From Phyllobacterium sp. YR531 (GTDB taxonomy: Bacteria; Pseudomonadota; Alphaproteobacteria; Rhizobiales; Rhizobiaceae): a stretch of 64,000 bases of DNA. The notes beneath the pieces were generated by a model, which saw nothing but the letters and a program-made list of their open reading frames with translations, was not told where the DNA came from and did no database searches. The translations under genes were made by a program, and so were the position numbers. This document shows positions 32,956 to 40,708 of this stretch, one piece after another (the stretch's first letter is position 1; each line of letters begins with the position of its first letter). The stretch lies in assembly GCF_000282595.1 (NCBI RefSeq), contig NZ_AKIZ01000022.1, positions 1 to 64,000 on the forward strand, read 5' to 3'.

Positions 32956-33765
32956 CTAACAGTGCTTGAAATAATAGTGGCTGTTGCCTGCTGGCGTCAG
33001 ATTCCGATCGCGCAGAACTGTATCTTTTGGTGTTTGAGAATCGGAGCAAACATCTTTGAATGAGCCCCGTAAATCGTCAGTATATTCAACATTGATCACT
33101 TGGTCGCCATAAACAAGGGTATAGGCTGCACATTCATCAAATCGGTGGCATTCTTCGGAGACCACAAAGTCAAACCCGATTTGTGTTTTGCCACGAGCGG
33201 ATAGTTCAGAAGTATTCTTTTGTCCTGCAGCAAGGCCATGATCGTGGGCCGTTTTCACGAGCAAAGTGGCAAACGCTATTGCATCGTTTAGTTTTAGAGC
33301 ACCTTTTGATCGGGTGTAGGAATCCAGATTGTCGAATTCAACAGCAGTATACCCGGCCTTGGCACAGCGGGAAATAGTGGCTGCGAGTCGTTCAAGGATC
33401 CGGGTCCGCTGAACCTTAGATGAAATATTGAGTAGCTGCTCATCGGGCCAACCGGGATCGACCAGAGGCGTATCGTCAGGATTGAGTACCAGAAGTTCCT
33501 TTGGCCAGCTATCGCCAGGCTGTGTTTGGAAGCCATTCACATAGCAAATATTATAGAGGCCGACGGCGGGCAATTCAGTGCTGTCTCTGACAACGATATT
33601 TACACCAGATGGCGGTGTATAGCTGCCTCCCAATTGATAATCTGTCACAGCATCGGCAGGAAGACTGCGCTGTGGTTTTTCAGTGGCTGTGGCTTCCTGA
33701 AGGCCGATCAAGCTCATGGCTATGGCCATGAAAAGGCAAGTGGATCTTGTTATAAAATTGCCCAT
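32956..33765 (-). CDS. GH114 family secreted glycosidase (endo-alpha-1,4-polygalactosaminidase-like)
   Basis: A 269-residue exported protein. The signal peptide (about residues 1-27) contains LFMAIAMSLIGL and ends near ATA. The body follows GH114-type TIM-barrel wording: VTDYQLGGSYTPPSGVNIVV, GLYNICYVNGFQTQPGD, RCAKAGYTAVEFDNLDSY with the acidic pair at the active centre, and GLAAGQKNT. Family founders cleave alpha-1,4-galactosamine polymers such as those of fungal and Pel-type matrices. ATG at 33765 follows AAAGG. It lies upstream of the 54-residue gene on the same strand, with 286 bp between, so linkage to the repeat-protein locus is possible but not shown. Confidence 0.82.
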   Translation of the reverse strand: MGNFITRSTCLFMAIAMSLIGLQEATATEKPQRSLPADAVTDYQLGGSYTPPSGVNIVVRDSTELPAVGLYNICYVNGFQTQPGDSWPKELLVLNPDDTPLVDPGWPDEQLLNISSKVQRTRILERLAATISRCAKAGYTAVEFDNLDSYTRSKGALKLNDAIAFATLLVKTAHDHGLAAGQKNTSELSARGKTQIGFDFVVSEECHRFDECAAYTLVYGDQVINVEYTDDLRGSFKDVCSDSQTPKDTVLRDRNLTPAGNSHYYFKHC

Positions 33766-33801
33766 CCCGGGTATACCTTTACAGCTGAAAAGCTCTCATA
33801 G

Positions 33802-34317
33802 TCAGCTTTCTTCCATTCTCTCACATGTCTGTATGTAAGCAGCAGTCAAGCGGGCAAGGACTGAAGAGGCGACCTGACCATTTGTTCCGCCAATTGGATT
33901 CGTGATATGAATTTCTCGTAGCTCGTTCATGAATTCTTCCCACATAATGGGTCCGCCGTCTTCCAGCAGTTCTGCACGGATACTCAATTCCGGGGTAACG
34001 GGCAGGTGCTTTCGTCCCCAACCACCTATCATGGCAAGTATGGGTAAAAGTTGGATAGATGGTTCCGTTAGGCTGTATATGGCTTTTTGACTGTGACTGG
34101 GATCATCCCGCTTGGTAATCAGCCCTATTGATAATAGGTGTTTAAGGCGAGCAGCAAGAATATTAGAGGCAATCCTCTCTTCTGAATGGGTCAACAAGTC
34201 CCGGAAATGCCGCCGATTGCCAAACATCATATCGCGTATGACGATAAGGCTCCATTTATCTCCCAGAACTTCCAATGAGAGATTTATCGGGCAACCCGAT
34301 CTTTTATCAATTTCCAA
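33802..34317 (-). CDS. HxlR family transcriptional regulator
   Basis: A 171-residue regulator with a MarR-like fold of the HxlR group. SGCPINLSLEVLGDKWSLIVIRDMM holds the conserved cysteine and the GDKW motif; the HTH continues FRDLLTHSEERIASNILAARL and the wing HLLSIGLITKRDDP. The protein is longer than usual at its C-terminus (typical is ~110-130), with an extra ~50-residue helical part. The start is TTG at 34317, with GGAG upstream. It is divergent from a RibD-type reductase gene, and repeated TTGCAATAT-type sites lie in the gap, so it is likely their repressor and may respond to quinones or aldehydes like other HxlR proteins. Confidence 0.88.
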   Translation of the reverse strand: MEIDKRSGCPINLSLEVLGDKWSLIVIRDMMFGNRRHFRDLLTHSEERIASNILAARLKHLLSIGLITKRDDPSHSQKAIYSLTEPSIQLLPILAMIGGWGRKHLPVTPELSIRAELLEDGGPIMWEEFMNELREIHITNPIGGTNGQVASSVLARLTAAYIQTCERMEES

Positions 34318-34340
34318 CTATAAGGTTCTCCAGAAAAAAA

Positions 34341-34399
34341 ACTGGTTGCAATATAGGATCGGTTGTGGCACAAAGCAACCAGTTGCAATATGCAATTGG
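34341..34399. promoter_or_regulatory. Inverted and direct repeats, probable HxlR operators
   Basis: ACTGGTTGC (34341-34349) is an exact reverse complement of GCAACCAGT (34375-34383). In addition TTGCAATAT occurs twice (34346-34354 and 34383-34391), the second as part of the palindrome TTGCA-ATA-TGCAA. All lie between the divergent HxlR and reductase starts. Confidence 0.6.
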
Positions 34400-34411
34400 T
34401 AGGAGGATGTT

Positions 34412-35053
34412 ATGCCAAAAGTGCGGGTGGGAGGTTTTTCCCTTTCAGTTGATGGATTTGGTGCAGGACCGGAACAAAGCTTGGTTGATCCATTGGGCAG
34501 ACGAGGCGAGGAGCTGCATCAATGGTTCTTTGGTACCAAGACATTCAACGCAATGTTAGGGAAACAAGTCGGAGAAACCGGCCCCGATGATGATTACGCT
34601 GCCCGCAGTATGGCAGGCTTCGGTGCGTTCATTTTAGGCCGCAATATGTTTGGCCCAATCCGAGGCGAATGGTCGGATGGCACATGGAAAGGCTGGTGGG
34701 GTAACAATCCTCCTTATCATGCTCCAACCTTTATTCTAACGCATTACGCGCGCGATCCGATTGTCATGGAAGGCGGCACTACTTTCCACTTTGTAACAGA
34801 AGGCATTGAGGCTGCTCTTGAACAGGCAAAAGCTGCAGCTGGGGATGGGGATGTGAAAATTGGTGGGGGTGTGAGTACTGTTCGCCAATATCTACAAGCA
34901 GATTTGATTGACGAATTGCACTTTGCAATCTCGCCCGTGGTTCTTGGAGAAGGTGAAGCCATGTTCAGTGGGATAGATTTGCCGAAATTGGGATTCAATG
35001 TCACGCAACGTACCCTGACCGATCAAGCAACTCATATAGTGCTGACAAAATAG
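34412..35053 (+). CDS. Dihydrofolate reductase family protein (RibD C-terminal type)
   Basis: A 213-residue NADPH-dependent reductase of the RibD_C/DHFR-like superfamily, in the group of 'YwjB/YyaP' stand-alone proteins of unknown substrate. Visible family elements are the first strand VRVGGFSLSVDGF, the phosphate-binding region FILGRNMFGPIRGEW, the KIGGGVSTVRQYLQADLIDELHF helix and strand, and the ending ISPVVLGEGEAMF. A textbook AGGAGG precedes the ATG at 34412. It is the first gene of a probable two-gene transcript with the glutathione transferase (54-bp gap), under the divergent HxlR regulator. Confidence 0.87.
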   Translation: MPKVRVGGFSLSVDGFGAGPEQSLVDPLGRRGEELHQWFFGTKTFNAMLGKQVGETGPDDDYAARSMAGFGAFILGRNMFGPIRGEWSDGTWKGWWGNNPPYHAPTFILTHYARDPIVMEGGTTFHFVTEGIEAALEQAKAAAGDGDVKIGGGVSTVRQYLQADLIDELHFAISPVVLGEGEAMFSGIDLPKLGFNVTQRTLTDQATHIVLTK

Positions 35054-35106
35054 TCGGATCGGAGTCAGTCCAAGCCGATCTCATATGCTGGATAATAGGA
35101 ATGGCA

Positions 35107-35760
35107 ATGACGCTGATTATGTATCTTCACCCTCTTTCATCATATGTGCAGAAGGCCAAGACAGGCTTTTATGAAAAGGGTGTATCATTCGAAACACGCC
35201 TGCTTGACGGCACAGATCCAGTTGCCAGTGAGTTTGAAGAACTTTGGCCTATCAAAAGATTTCCTGTCGTGCAAAACGGGCGGGAATTGATCTTTGAGGC
35301 GACAACGATCATTGAATATCTTGATGCCCTTTACCCCGACACGCCACCACTAATACCCGCCAATCCAATCCAAGCGGTTGAGGTTCGGATGTGGGACCGG
35401 TTCTTCGACAACTATGTCAACTATCCGCAGCAAAGGCTGGTTTATCTGTCGATCGGGCGTGAACCTGATGATGGCGAGGACGGTGCAAAGTGGAAAACCG
35501 CGTTTGACTCTGCCTACGAACTTCTTGATAGACGCATGGCTAAACGTGAATGGGTCGCCGGTGATTTCAGCTTGGCAGATTGTGCAGCAGCTCCCTCCTT
35601 GCTCTATGCCGATTGGACCTATTCCATCCCTGTCAAATACCAGAATCTCTGGGCATATCGTGATCGCCTCCTTGCACGCCCCAGTTATGCTCGAGCACTT
35701 GATGAGGCTCGCCCCTATCGTCATCTATTTCCCTTGGGAGCGCCTGAAGATCGCGATTGA
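35107..35760 (+). CDS. Glutathione S-transferase family protein
   Basis: A 217-residue two-domain GST. The thioredoxin-like N-domain (residues 1-80) starts LIMYLHPLSSYVQKAKTGFY, with the catalytic Ser region, and contains FPVVQNGRELIFEATTIIEYLDALYP carrying the cis-proline and the E-[ST] glutathione-binding pair. The C-terminal helical domain covers residues 90-215, with WVAGDFSLADCAAAPSLLYADW being the N-capping box. The ATG at 35107 has AGGA at six bases; the nearby ATG at 35101 directly abuts it. Placement beside HxlR and a reductase suggests electrophile detoxification. Confidence 0.9.
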   Translation: MTLIMYLHPLSSYVQKAKTGFYEKGVSFETRLLDGTDPVASEFEELWPIKRFPVVQNGRELIFEATTIIEYLDALYPDTPPLIPANPIQAVEVRMWDRFFDNYVNYPQQRLVYLSIGREPDDGEDGAKWKTAFDSAYELLDRRMAKREWVAGDFSLADCAAAPSLLYADWTYSIPVKYQNLWAYRDRLLARPSYARALDEARPYRHLFPLGAPEDRD

Positions 35761-35802
35761 ATAGACGATTTGCTCGTCGGACACGATCAGTATTAGCGCT
35801 AA

Positions 35803-36801
35803 TTAAACCTTGGTCAAACGTTCACGATATTTGTCGAGAACAACTGCGATTATGATGACAAAACCGGTGATCATCTGGCGCATGAAATCGCTCAGCCCCA
35901 GAAGTATTAACCCGTTCGCCAAGACGCCGATGATGCAAGCTCCGAGCAACGTGCCAATTATACTACCCCGTCCGCCACTCAAGCTCGTACCGCCGATGAT
36001 AACGGCGGCAATGGCGTTGAGCTCAAAACCTATACCTATAATCGGACTGGCAATGTTGAGACGTGCCATATAGACGATTGCGCCGATGCCCACTGCGCCG
36101 CCGCAAATCGTGAATGCAGCAATTTTATAAAAGAAAACATTATGGCCTGCGAGCCGCGCGGCTTCCTCATTGTTTCCAATTCCATAGAGAACACGGCCAA
36201 AAACCGTCTTGGTAAGCACAAACCAACCTATGCCGACAAGCACCAACGCAATGAGAAAGAGCAGAGGGATGCCATATAGTGTTTGGGATCCAAATGCGTT
36301 GAAGGAAGCAGGAAAGGAATAGATTGTTGAGGCATTTGTTACCTGAAGGGCAGCGCCACGAGCAATGTTGAGAGTTCCAAGCGTTACTATGAAGGAGGGG
36401 ATTGCCCAATAGGCACTTATGAAGCCGTTAAGTAACCCGAAAAAGATGCCGCCTGCTACTGCGCTCAGCGTTGCCAAAATAACTGCAGTTGACGGATCTA
36501 GGCCAGGCAGGGTCATAACGGTCCCTGCTACGACTGCGCAAAATGCCAGCACCGAACCTACTGACAAATCAATGCCGCCAATCAGAATGACAAATGTCAT
36601 GCCTATAGACAGAATAAGATTTATGGTTACCTGTGTAAGAATATTGGTGACATTACTGGCGGTAAGAAAGTGCTGCGTTGTCATGGAAAATACAAGGATG
36701 AGCACTATCAGCGCGATACCAATACCAGCCTCACGCAAAACCGTTTTGGTTGTGGTGGCAATGCGTGTCTGGCCTGTTTGACTTACATCACTGGTGTTCA
36801 T
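35803..36801 (-). CDS. Ribose-type ABC transporter permease
   Basis: A 332-residue membrane protein of the RbsC/BPD_transp_2 family with eight to ten predicted helices. Typical elements are ILVFSMTTQHFLTASNVTNI, TFVILIGGIDLSVGSVLAFC (the conserved GGIDLSVG loop), GLLNGFISAYWAIPSFIVTL and IIGGTSLSGGRGSIIGTLLG, the cytoplasmic coupling loop. It forms the channel of a pentose/hexose importer. ATG at 36801 overlaps the end of the ATPase gene by 14 bases; longer starts overlap more. It is the last of the three-gene operon. Confidence 0.92.
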   Translation of the reverse strand: MNTSDVSQTGQTRIATTTKTVLREAGIGIALIVLILVFSMTTQHFLTASNVTNILTQVTINLILSIGMTFVILIGGIDLSVGSVLAFCAVVAGTVMTLPGLDPSTAVILATLSAVAGGIFFGLLNGFISAYWAIPSFIVTLGTLNIARGAALQVTNASTIYSFPASFNAFGSQTLYGIPLLFLIALVLVGIGWFVLTKTVFGRVLYGIGNNEEAARLAGHNVFFYKIAAFTICGGAVGIGAIVYMARLNIASPIIGIGFELNAIAAVIIGGTSLSGGRGSIIGTLLGACIIGVLANGLILLGLSDFMRQMITGFVIIIAVVLDKYRERLTKV

Positions 36802-38314
36802 GGCTGCGCTCATCCTTATAGGCAAAATGCAAAATACGTTCTTCTGAGAAGTCCTTCCGCGGCAACTCGCCTGCGATACGATGATTGGACATGACTAAGA
36901 TGCGATCACAAAGTGTGATCAACTCAGGCAATTCAGAGGAAACGACAAGCAGAGCCAGTCCTTTGTCCGCAAGTCCGCGCAAAAGAGCGTAAATTTCTGC
37001 CTTTGCGCCAACATCGACCCCTCGAGTGGGTTCATCCAACAAAAGAATTCTAGGATTATTGGCCAGCCATTTTGCCAATACGACTTTTTGCTGGTTTCCA
37101 CCTGAAAGGGTCGAGGCATTGTCCTGCGGGTGACCGTATTTCAGTTTAATGTCACTGCCGAGTTGTTGTGTCAGCGCAATCTCGCCGTGTTTTTTCAGAA
37201 GTCCATATCGAGATACTGCTTTCAGATTTGCAAGCGTCACATTTGCCGCGATGGGCATGTTCAGGATAAGACCCTCTTCCTTGCGATCTTCGGTAACAAA
37301 CCCTATTCCATCGCGGATCGCGTTTTTCGGATTCCGGTAGAATACCTTTTTCCCATCACGCTCCAGCAAACCTGATTTAGGCAGGTCAGCTGCAAAAATC
37401 GAACGAAGAAGTTCGGTGCGGCCAGAGCCTACGAGGCCCGCGATACCAAGCATTTCGCCATAGTGCAGATCAAAGGATATACCGCTTTCATTAGGGGAGG
37501 CGGGGTGTCTTAAATTGTGCAATGACAGCGCAGTACGTCCGGATTTATCCACTTCGCGTGTTGCCGCCATCGCTGCAGCGAGCTGTCTCCCGACCATGTG
37601 GCCTACAAGTTGATCTGGATTAGTCGCCAAAATATCGGAGGTCATCACAGATTGGCCATTGCGCAAGACAGTGACGCGATCACATATCGCGAAAACTTCA
37701 TTGAGATGATGTGAGACAAAAGCAATGGCCACGTCTTTTGCTTTAAGAGCGGCGATAATTGCGAATAGTCGCTTGGTTTCCCGCGCAGTCAGTGTTGCAG
37801 TGGGCTCGTCCAGAATGAGAATGCGGCTCTCGCCCATCAGGGCGCGGGCGATTTCCACAAGCTGTCGGTGGGCCACGCCAAGTGATGCCACGGGGCGGCG
37901 AACGTCCACATCAGCGAGGCCGATCGCGTCAAGCGCTTTGCGAGCCCGCTCGTGTAGTGAGCGTCGATCTACGATACCAAAGCGGTTTCGCGGCAAATCT
38001 TCGAAGCATATGTTTTCAGCGACAGATAAATAGGGGAGAAGATTGAATTCCTGATGCACCACCTGAATACCGGCTGCCTTGGCATCCCCAGGTGTTTGCG
38101 GATCGTAAGGTGTTCCACCGAGCACGATGGTCCCGGCATCTCGTCGGATGATACCGCATAAAATCTTGATTAAAGTGGATTTTCCTGCGCCGTTTTCGCC
38201 CACAAGAGCGTGAACCTCGCCAGCCCGGAGATTGAAGCTGACGCCATTCAGGGCGACGACGCCGCCAAAGCGTTTTGCAACACCTGACAGTTCGAGCAAT
38301 GGTTTAATAGACAT
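36788..38314 (-). CDS. Sugar ABC transporter ATPase (RbsA/MglA-like)
   Basis: A 508-residue protein with two fused ABC domains, as usual for sugar importers. Domain 1 has Walker A GENGAGKST near residue 37, signature VASLGVAHRQLVEIARAL and Walker B ILILDEPTATLT. Domain 2 has AGLVGSGRTEL as the modified Walker A, signature LSGGNQQKVVLAKWLA and ILLLDEPTRGVDVGAK. ATG at 38314 (MSIKPLLELSG) suits the family; a TTG at 38338 would add eight residues and has a slightly better ribosome site. It sits between the binding protein, from which it is separated by a hairpin, and the permease. Confidence 0.92.
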   Translation of the reverse strand: MSIKPLLELSGVAKRFGGVVALNGVSFNLRAGEVHALVGENGAGKSTLIKILCGIIRRDAGTIVLGGTPYDPQTPGDAKAAGIQVVHQEFNLLPYLSVAENICFEDLPRNRFGIVDRRSLHERARKALDAIGLADVDVRRPVASLGVAHRQLVEIARALMGESRILILDEPTATLTARETKRLFAIIAALKAKDVAIAFVSHHLNEVFAICDRVTVLRNGQSVMTSDILATNPDQLVGHMVGRQLAAAMAATREVDKSGRTALSLHNLRHPASPNESGISFDLHYGEMLGIAGLVGSGRTELLRSIFAADLPKSGLLERDGKKVFYRNPKNAIRDGIGFVTEDRKEEGLILNMPIAANVTLANLKAVSRYGLLKKHGEIALTQQLGSDIKLKYGHPQDNASTLSGGNQQKVVLAKWLANNPRILLLDEPTRGVDVGAKAEIYALLRGLADKGLALLVVSSELPELITLCDRILVMSNHRIAGELPRKDFSEERILHFAYKDERSHEHQ

Positions 38315-38372
38315 ATCAGTGCTGGGCGACTCGTTCAAATCCGCTGTCCGCCTAATCTAGAGCGTTGAAGTA

Positions 38373-38402
38373 CTGGCTGCGCCATCCTGGTGACGCAGCC
38401 AG
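38373..38402 (-). terminator. Hairpin between binding-protein and ATPase genes
   Basis: A 9-bp perfect stem CTGGCTGCG/CGCAGCCAG lies in the 95-bp gap between the binding-protein stop and the ATPase start, without a strong T run on this strand. Such structures often protect the upstream message and lower downstream expression, giving more binding protein than ATPase. Confidence 0.65.
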
Positions 38403-38409
38403 ACGGGAT

Positions 38410-39345
38410 TTACTTCACATCGTCAGATGTCACGAGTTTGATGTCGGTCTTGACCCAACCTTCAAGCGGCGCTCCGCCTTTTACCACTTTGAGAGCCTTA
38501 TCGATGGCGTCTGCCGCCATTAGCTGGCCAAACTGATCCACAGTTGCAAGCAGTTTCTTTTCCTTGAGAAGCGGCTGCACGGCTGGAATGTTGTCGAAGC
38601 CAACGACTTCAATCTTGCCTGTCTTACCTGCTGCATCGATCGCCTTGACCACGCCAAGTGCCATCGAGTCATTGGCGGCCAGAACACCCTGAATATCAGG
38701 GTGAGCGGTCAACATGTTGGAAAATAGTGTATTGGCTTCTTCAGTTTCCCAGTGAGCGGTGCGTGAATCCAGCAGGTCCAGCTTGCCGGCTTCTACAGAA
38801 TCCATAAACCCAAGTTTGCGTTGAGCGGCATTATCAGCACCGGGATTACCTTCGATGATAACGACCTTGGCACCTTCACCAAGTTTTTTCGCCAAAGCAT
38901 CGCCTGCGAGCTTTGCTCCACCACGATTGTCCGGCCCCACGAAGGCCAGTTTCACTCCGGCCTCTTCTTTTGCCTTTTCGTCCAGTGCTACGTCAAAATT
39001 GATCACTGTTATGCCAGCGTCTATTGCGCGTTTGATCGGCGGTACCAACGCACGGGAGTCAGATGGTGCAACGACAATCGCATCGACCTTTTCCGTAATA
39101 AAACTCTCTATCGCGTTAATTTGGGTCTCTACGTCTGTTTCCGACTGCATGCCCACGGCTTTGAGTGTGTAGTCACCGCGCTTTGCTTCATCGGCCTTTG
39201 CACCTTCCAGCATGTTCTTGAAGAACTCGTTGGCGAGAGATTTCATTACCAAGCCAACTACGGGCTTGTCGGCAGCATATCCCGACACAGGCATCAGGAT
39301 TGTGCTTGCCAATATACCGGCGGCAATAAATTTGGCGAATTTCAT
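38410..39345 (-). CDS. Sugar ABC transporter substrate-binding protein (RbsB-like)
   Basis: A 311-residue periplasmic binding protein (Peripla_BP_4). Signal peptide MKFAKFIAAGILASTILMPV, cleaved after GYA-A. The mature part begins KPVVGLVMKSLANEFFKNML and contains AIVVAPSDSRALVPPIKRAI, GITVINFDVALDE, and the hinge strand VVGFDNIPAVQPLL. These match ribose/rhamnose/autoinducer-2-type proteins but do not fix the sugar. The ATG at 39345 has a near-consensus GGGAGGAA. It is the first gene of the operon, downstream of a LacI-like operator. Confidence 0.92.
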   Translation of the reverse strand: MKFAKFIAAGILASTILMPVSGYAADKPVVGLVMKSLANEFFKNMLEGAKADEAKRGDYTLKAVGMQSETDVETQINAIESFITEKVDAIVVAPSDSRALVPPIKRAIDAGITVINFDVALDEKAKEEAGVKLAFVGPDNRGGAKLAGDALAKKLGEGAKVVIIEGNPGADNAAQRKLGFMDSVEAGKLDLLDSRTAHWETEEANTLFSNMLTAHPDIQGVLAANDSMALGVVKAIDAAGKTGKIEVVGFDNIPAVQPLLKEKKLLATVDQFGQLMAADAIDKALKVVKGGAPLEGWVKTDIKLVTSDDVK

Positions 39346-39476
39346 TGTATTCCTCCCAGAACGACAAAATGAGTAGAGTCTCGCCTCGTCCTCCAACGCG
39401 GCGACAACACGGTTTGCGATCGAAGGATGGCAACCGTGTTCCGTGCATTAAAGGTCATGTACCGCTAGTAAAGTCA
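39346..39476 (-). promoter_or_regulatory. Promoter region of the sugar importer operon
   Basis: On the minus strand TTGACT (39477-39472) lies at the edge of the LacI-like palindrome and is followed 18-19 bases on by CTTTAA/TTTAAT, a plausible sigma-70 pair. No gene is seen in the stretch 39346-39754 other than this; the ORF on the minus strand at 39448-39636 has no support. Confidence 0.5.
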
Positions 39477-39494
39477 ATATGAAACGTTTCATAT
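39477..39494. promoter_or_regulatory. Perfect 18-bp LacI-family-like operator
   Basis: ATATGAAACGTTTCATAT is a complete palindrome with a central CG, the hallmark of LacI/GalR operators. It touches the -35 element of the sugar ABC operon, where a bound repressor would block transcription. No LacI-type gene is in the window. Confidence 0.75.
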
Positions 39495-39754
39495 CAATAT
39501 TTTTTATATGGAGTGGGTAGGCAGCGGCGGATAGAGTTGTTACTGCGATCGAAGCAAGCGGAATTGTCTGGCTCAATACTTCGAGGCCACTAGCCTGGGA
39601 CTTGTTGCTCGCGAACACTGCGGACGTGGTCTGCAACTACCCACCAAAATGGTTGTAAAAAGACCATATTGGTATATTCTCTAACTCTATGATAGGTGGT
39701 GTTCGCGCCTATGCGAACCAAGCTTGCTGCTTATGAATACTCAAGGAAAATAAA

Positions 39755-40024
39755 TTGCCCTTCCTGAATACGCTCTCGATCATCAAGCAGCATAGAAGTG
39801 AGTTCATGACTCTCAGCATTGCGTTCTACGTCGTCTTTGCAATTTGCATGATAGTGACAGCGATCGTAATCGAGCGGAAAAGTGCCATGGCGCTACTGCA
39901 TAATATGCTTGTGCTTATTAAGCAGAACAGAGGAACAGTTATCGTCTTCAGCATTGCAATTTCTGAAGTTTTTGCTCTTGGAGTAATTTTCGTAGCCTTT
40001 GTGCTTGGATGGAAAGCGCGTTGA
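39755..40024 (+). CDS. Small membrane protein with an internal duplication
   Basis: An 89-residue protein made of two similar halves of about 42 residues: FLNTLSIIKQHRSEFMTLSI then a hydrophobic helix, and LLHNMLVLIKQNRGTVIVFS then another. Each half is a short 'IKQ[HN]R' basic segment and one membrane helix. Two of the positions following (FYVVFAICMIVTAIVI and EVFALGVIFVAFVL) are membrane spanning. The start is TTG at 39755 with AAGGAA at seven bases; the duplication supports this start, since a later ATG would cut the first half. I do not recognise a family. It is monocistronic, 46 bp from the convergent TetR gene. Confidence 0.68.
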   Translation: MPFLNTLSIIKQHRSEFMTLSIAFYVVFAICMIVTAIVIERKSAMALLHNMLVLIKQNRGTVIVFSIAISEVFALGVIFVAFVLGWKAR

Positions 40025-40069
40025 TTATTAAGCAACTGGCCACGGTATTGGTATAAACTTGAGTGAATC

Positions 40070-40636
40070 TCAGCGAGTCTTCTTATTTGGATGACCGAGT
40101 CCATTCATCGCAGCGGAAATGATGTGATCACGCCACTCACGTTTTAAATCCAATCGAACAGCCAACAAGGCCGTTATGCCGAGCCCCATGAATGCACTGG
40201 TGACACGAACAATCCGTTCCTGTTGAGGTGCTTTTAAATCGATCCCCAACGCTGCATACATCACCAGCCCCATCTCGGTTAGTTCAGGATCAATATCCTG
40301 CTCTTTGTCTGCCAACCGATTTACAAGGGCGGATACTCCCGGCCAATTGAATGTATAATCAACGGAAGCTTCCACGATAGCGCGATCACGTTCGATACCA
40401 ACGGCAATTGCTTCGACATTGGCCAGTAGTTCATGCATGTGCTCGCGACCAGTACGCAAGGCAGCGTCGTAAATTGCTTTCTTACTTGGATAATGATGCA
40501 GTATTCCCGCTTTTGAGTAATTCACGGAGTCTGCAATCTGTTGTAGCGATGTATGGGCGAAACCGTGTCTGGCAAATAATGCTGCAGCACGATCAATAAT
40601 CTCAGCGTCTATCTCGGATTTGGTAGGCTTTGGCAT
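40070..40636 (-). CDS. TetR/AcrR family transcriptional regulator
   Basis: A 188-residue repressor. The HTH is at residues 12-58 with DRAAALFARHGFAHTSLQQI and ADSVNYSKAGILHHYPSKKA, a recognition helix typical of TetR proteins with 'KAGILHHY'. The remaining helices form the ligand domain, with a hydrophobic helix MGLGITALLAVRLDL near the end. It is a single gene; the adjacent convergent gene is the duplicated membrane protein and the upstream gene is dgdR in tandem, 72 bp away. Its targets are not evident. Confidence 0.88.
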   Translation of the reverse strand: MPKPTKSEIDAEIIDRAAALFARHGFAHTSLQQIADSVNYSKAGILHHYPSKKAIYDAALRTGREHMHELLANVEAIAVGIERDRAIVEASVDYTFNWPGVSALVNRLADKEQDIDPELTEMGLVMYAALGIDLKAPQQERIVRVTSAFMGLGITALLAVRLDLKREWRDHIISAAMNGLGHPNKKTR

Positions 40637-40708
40637 TTTTTCAGATTAGCACGAATTCAACCAAATTAGTCAATTTTCTATTGAATTGGTAGGTAAGGGG
40701 CTAAATAG

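Noticed and set aside
26499-33765. A type I (RTX) or type VI system for the giant protein
   Set aside because: There are no GGxGxDxxx nonapeptides, no C-terminal RTX signal and no Hcp/VgrG/TssB-type genes nearby.
39448-39636. Minus-strand 62-residue ORF over the LacI palindrome
   Set aside because: It covers the promoter and operator of the importer and has no start signal.
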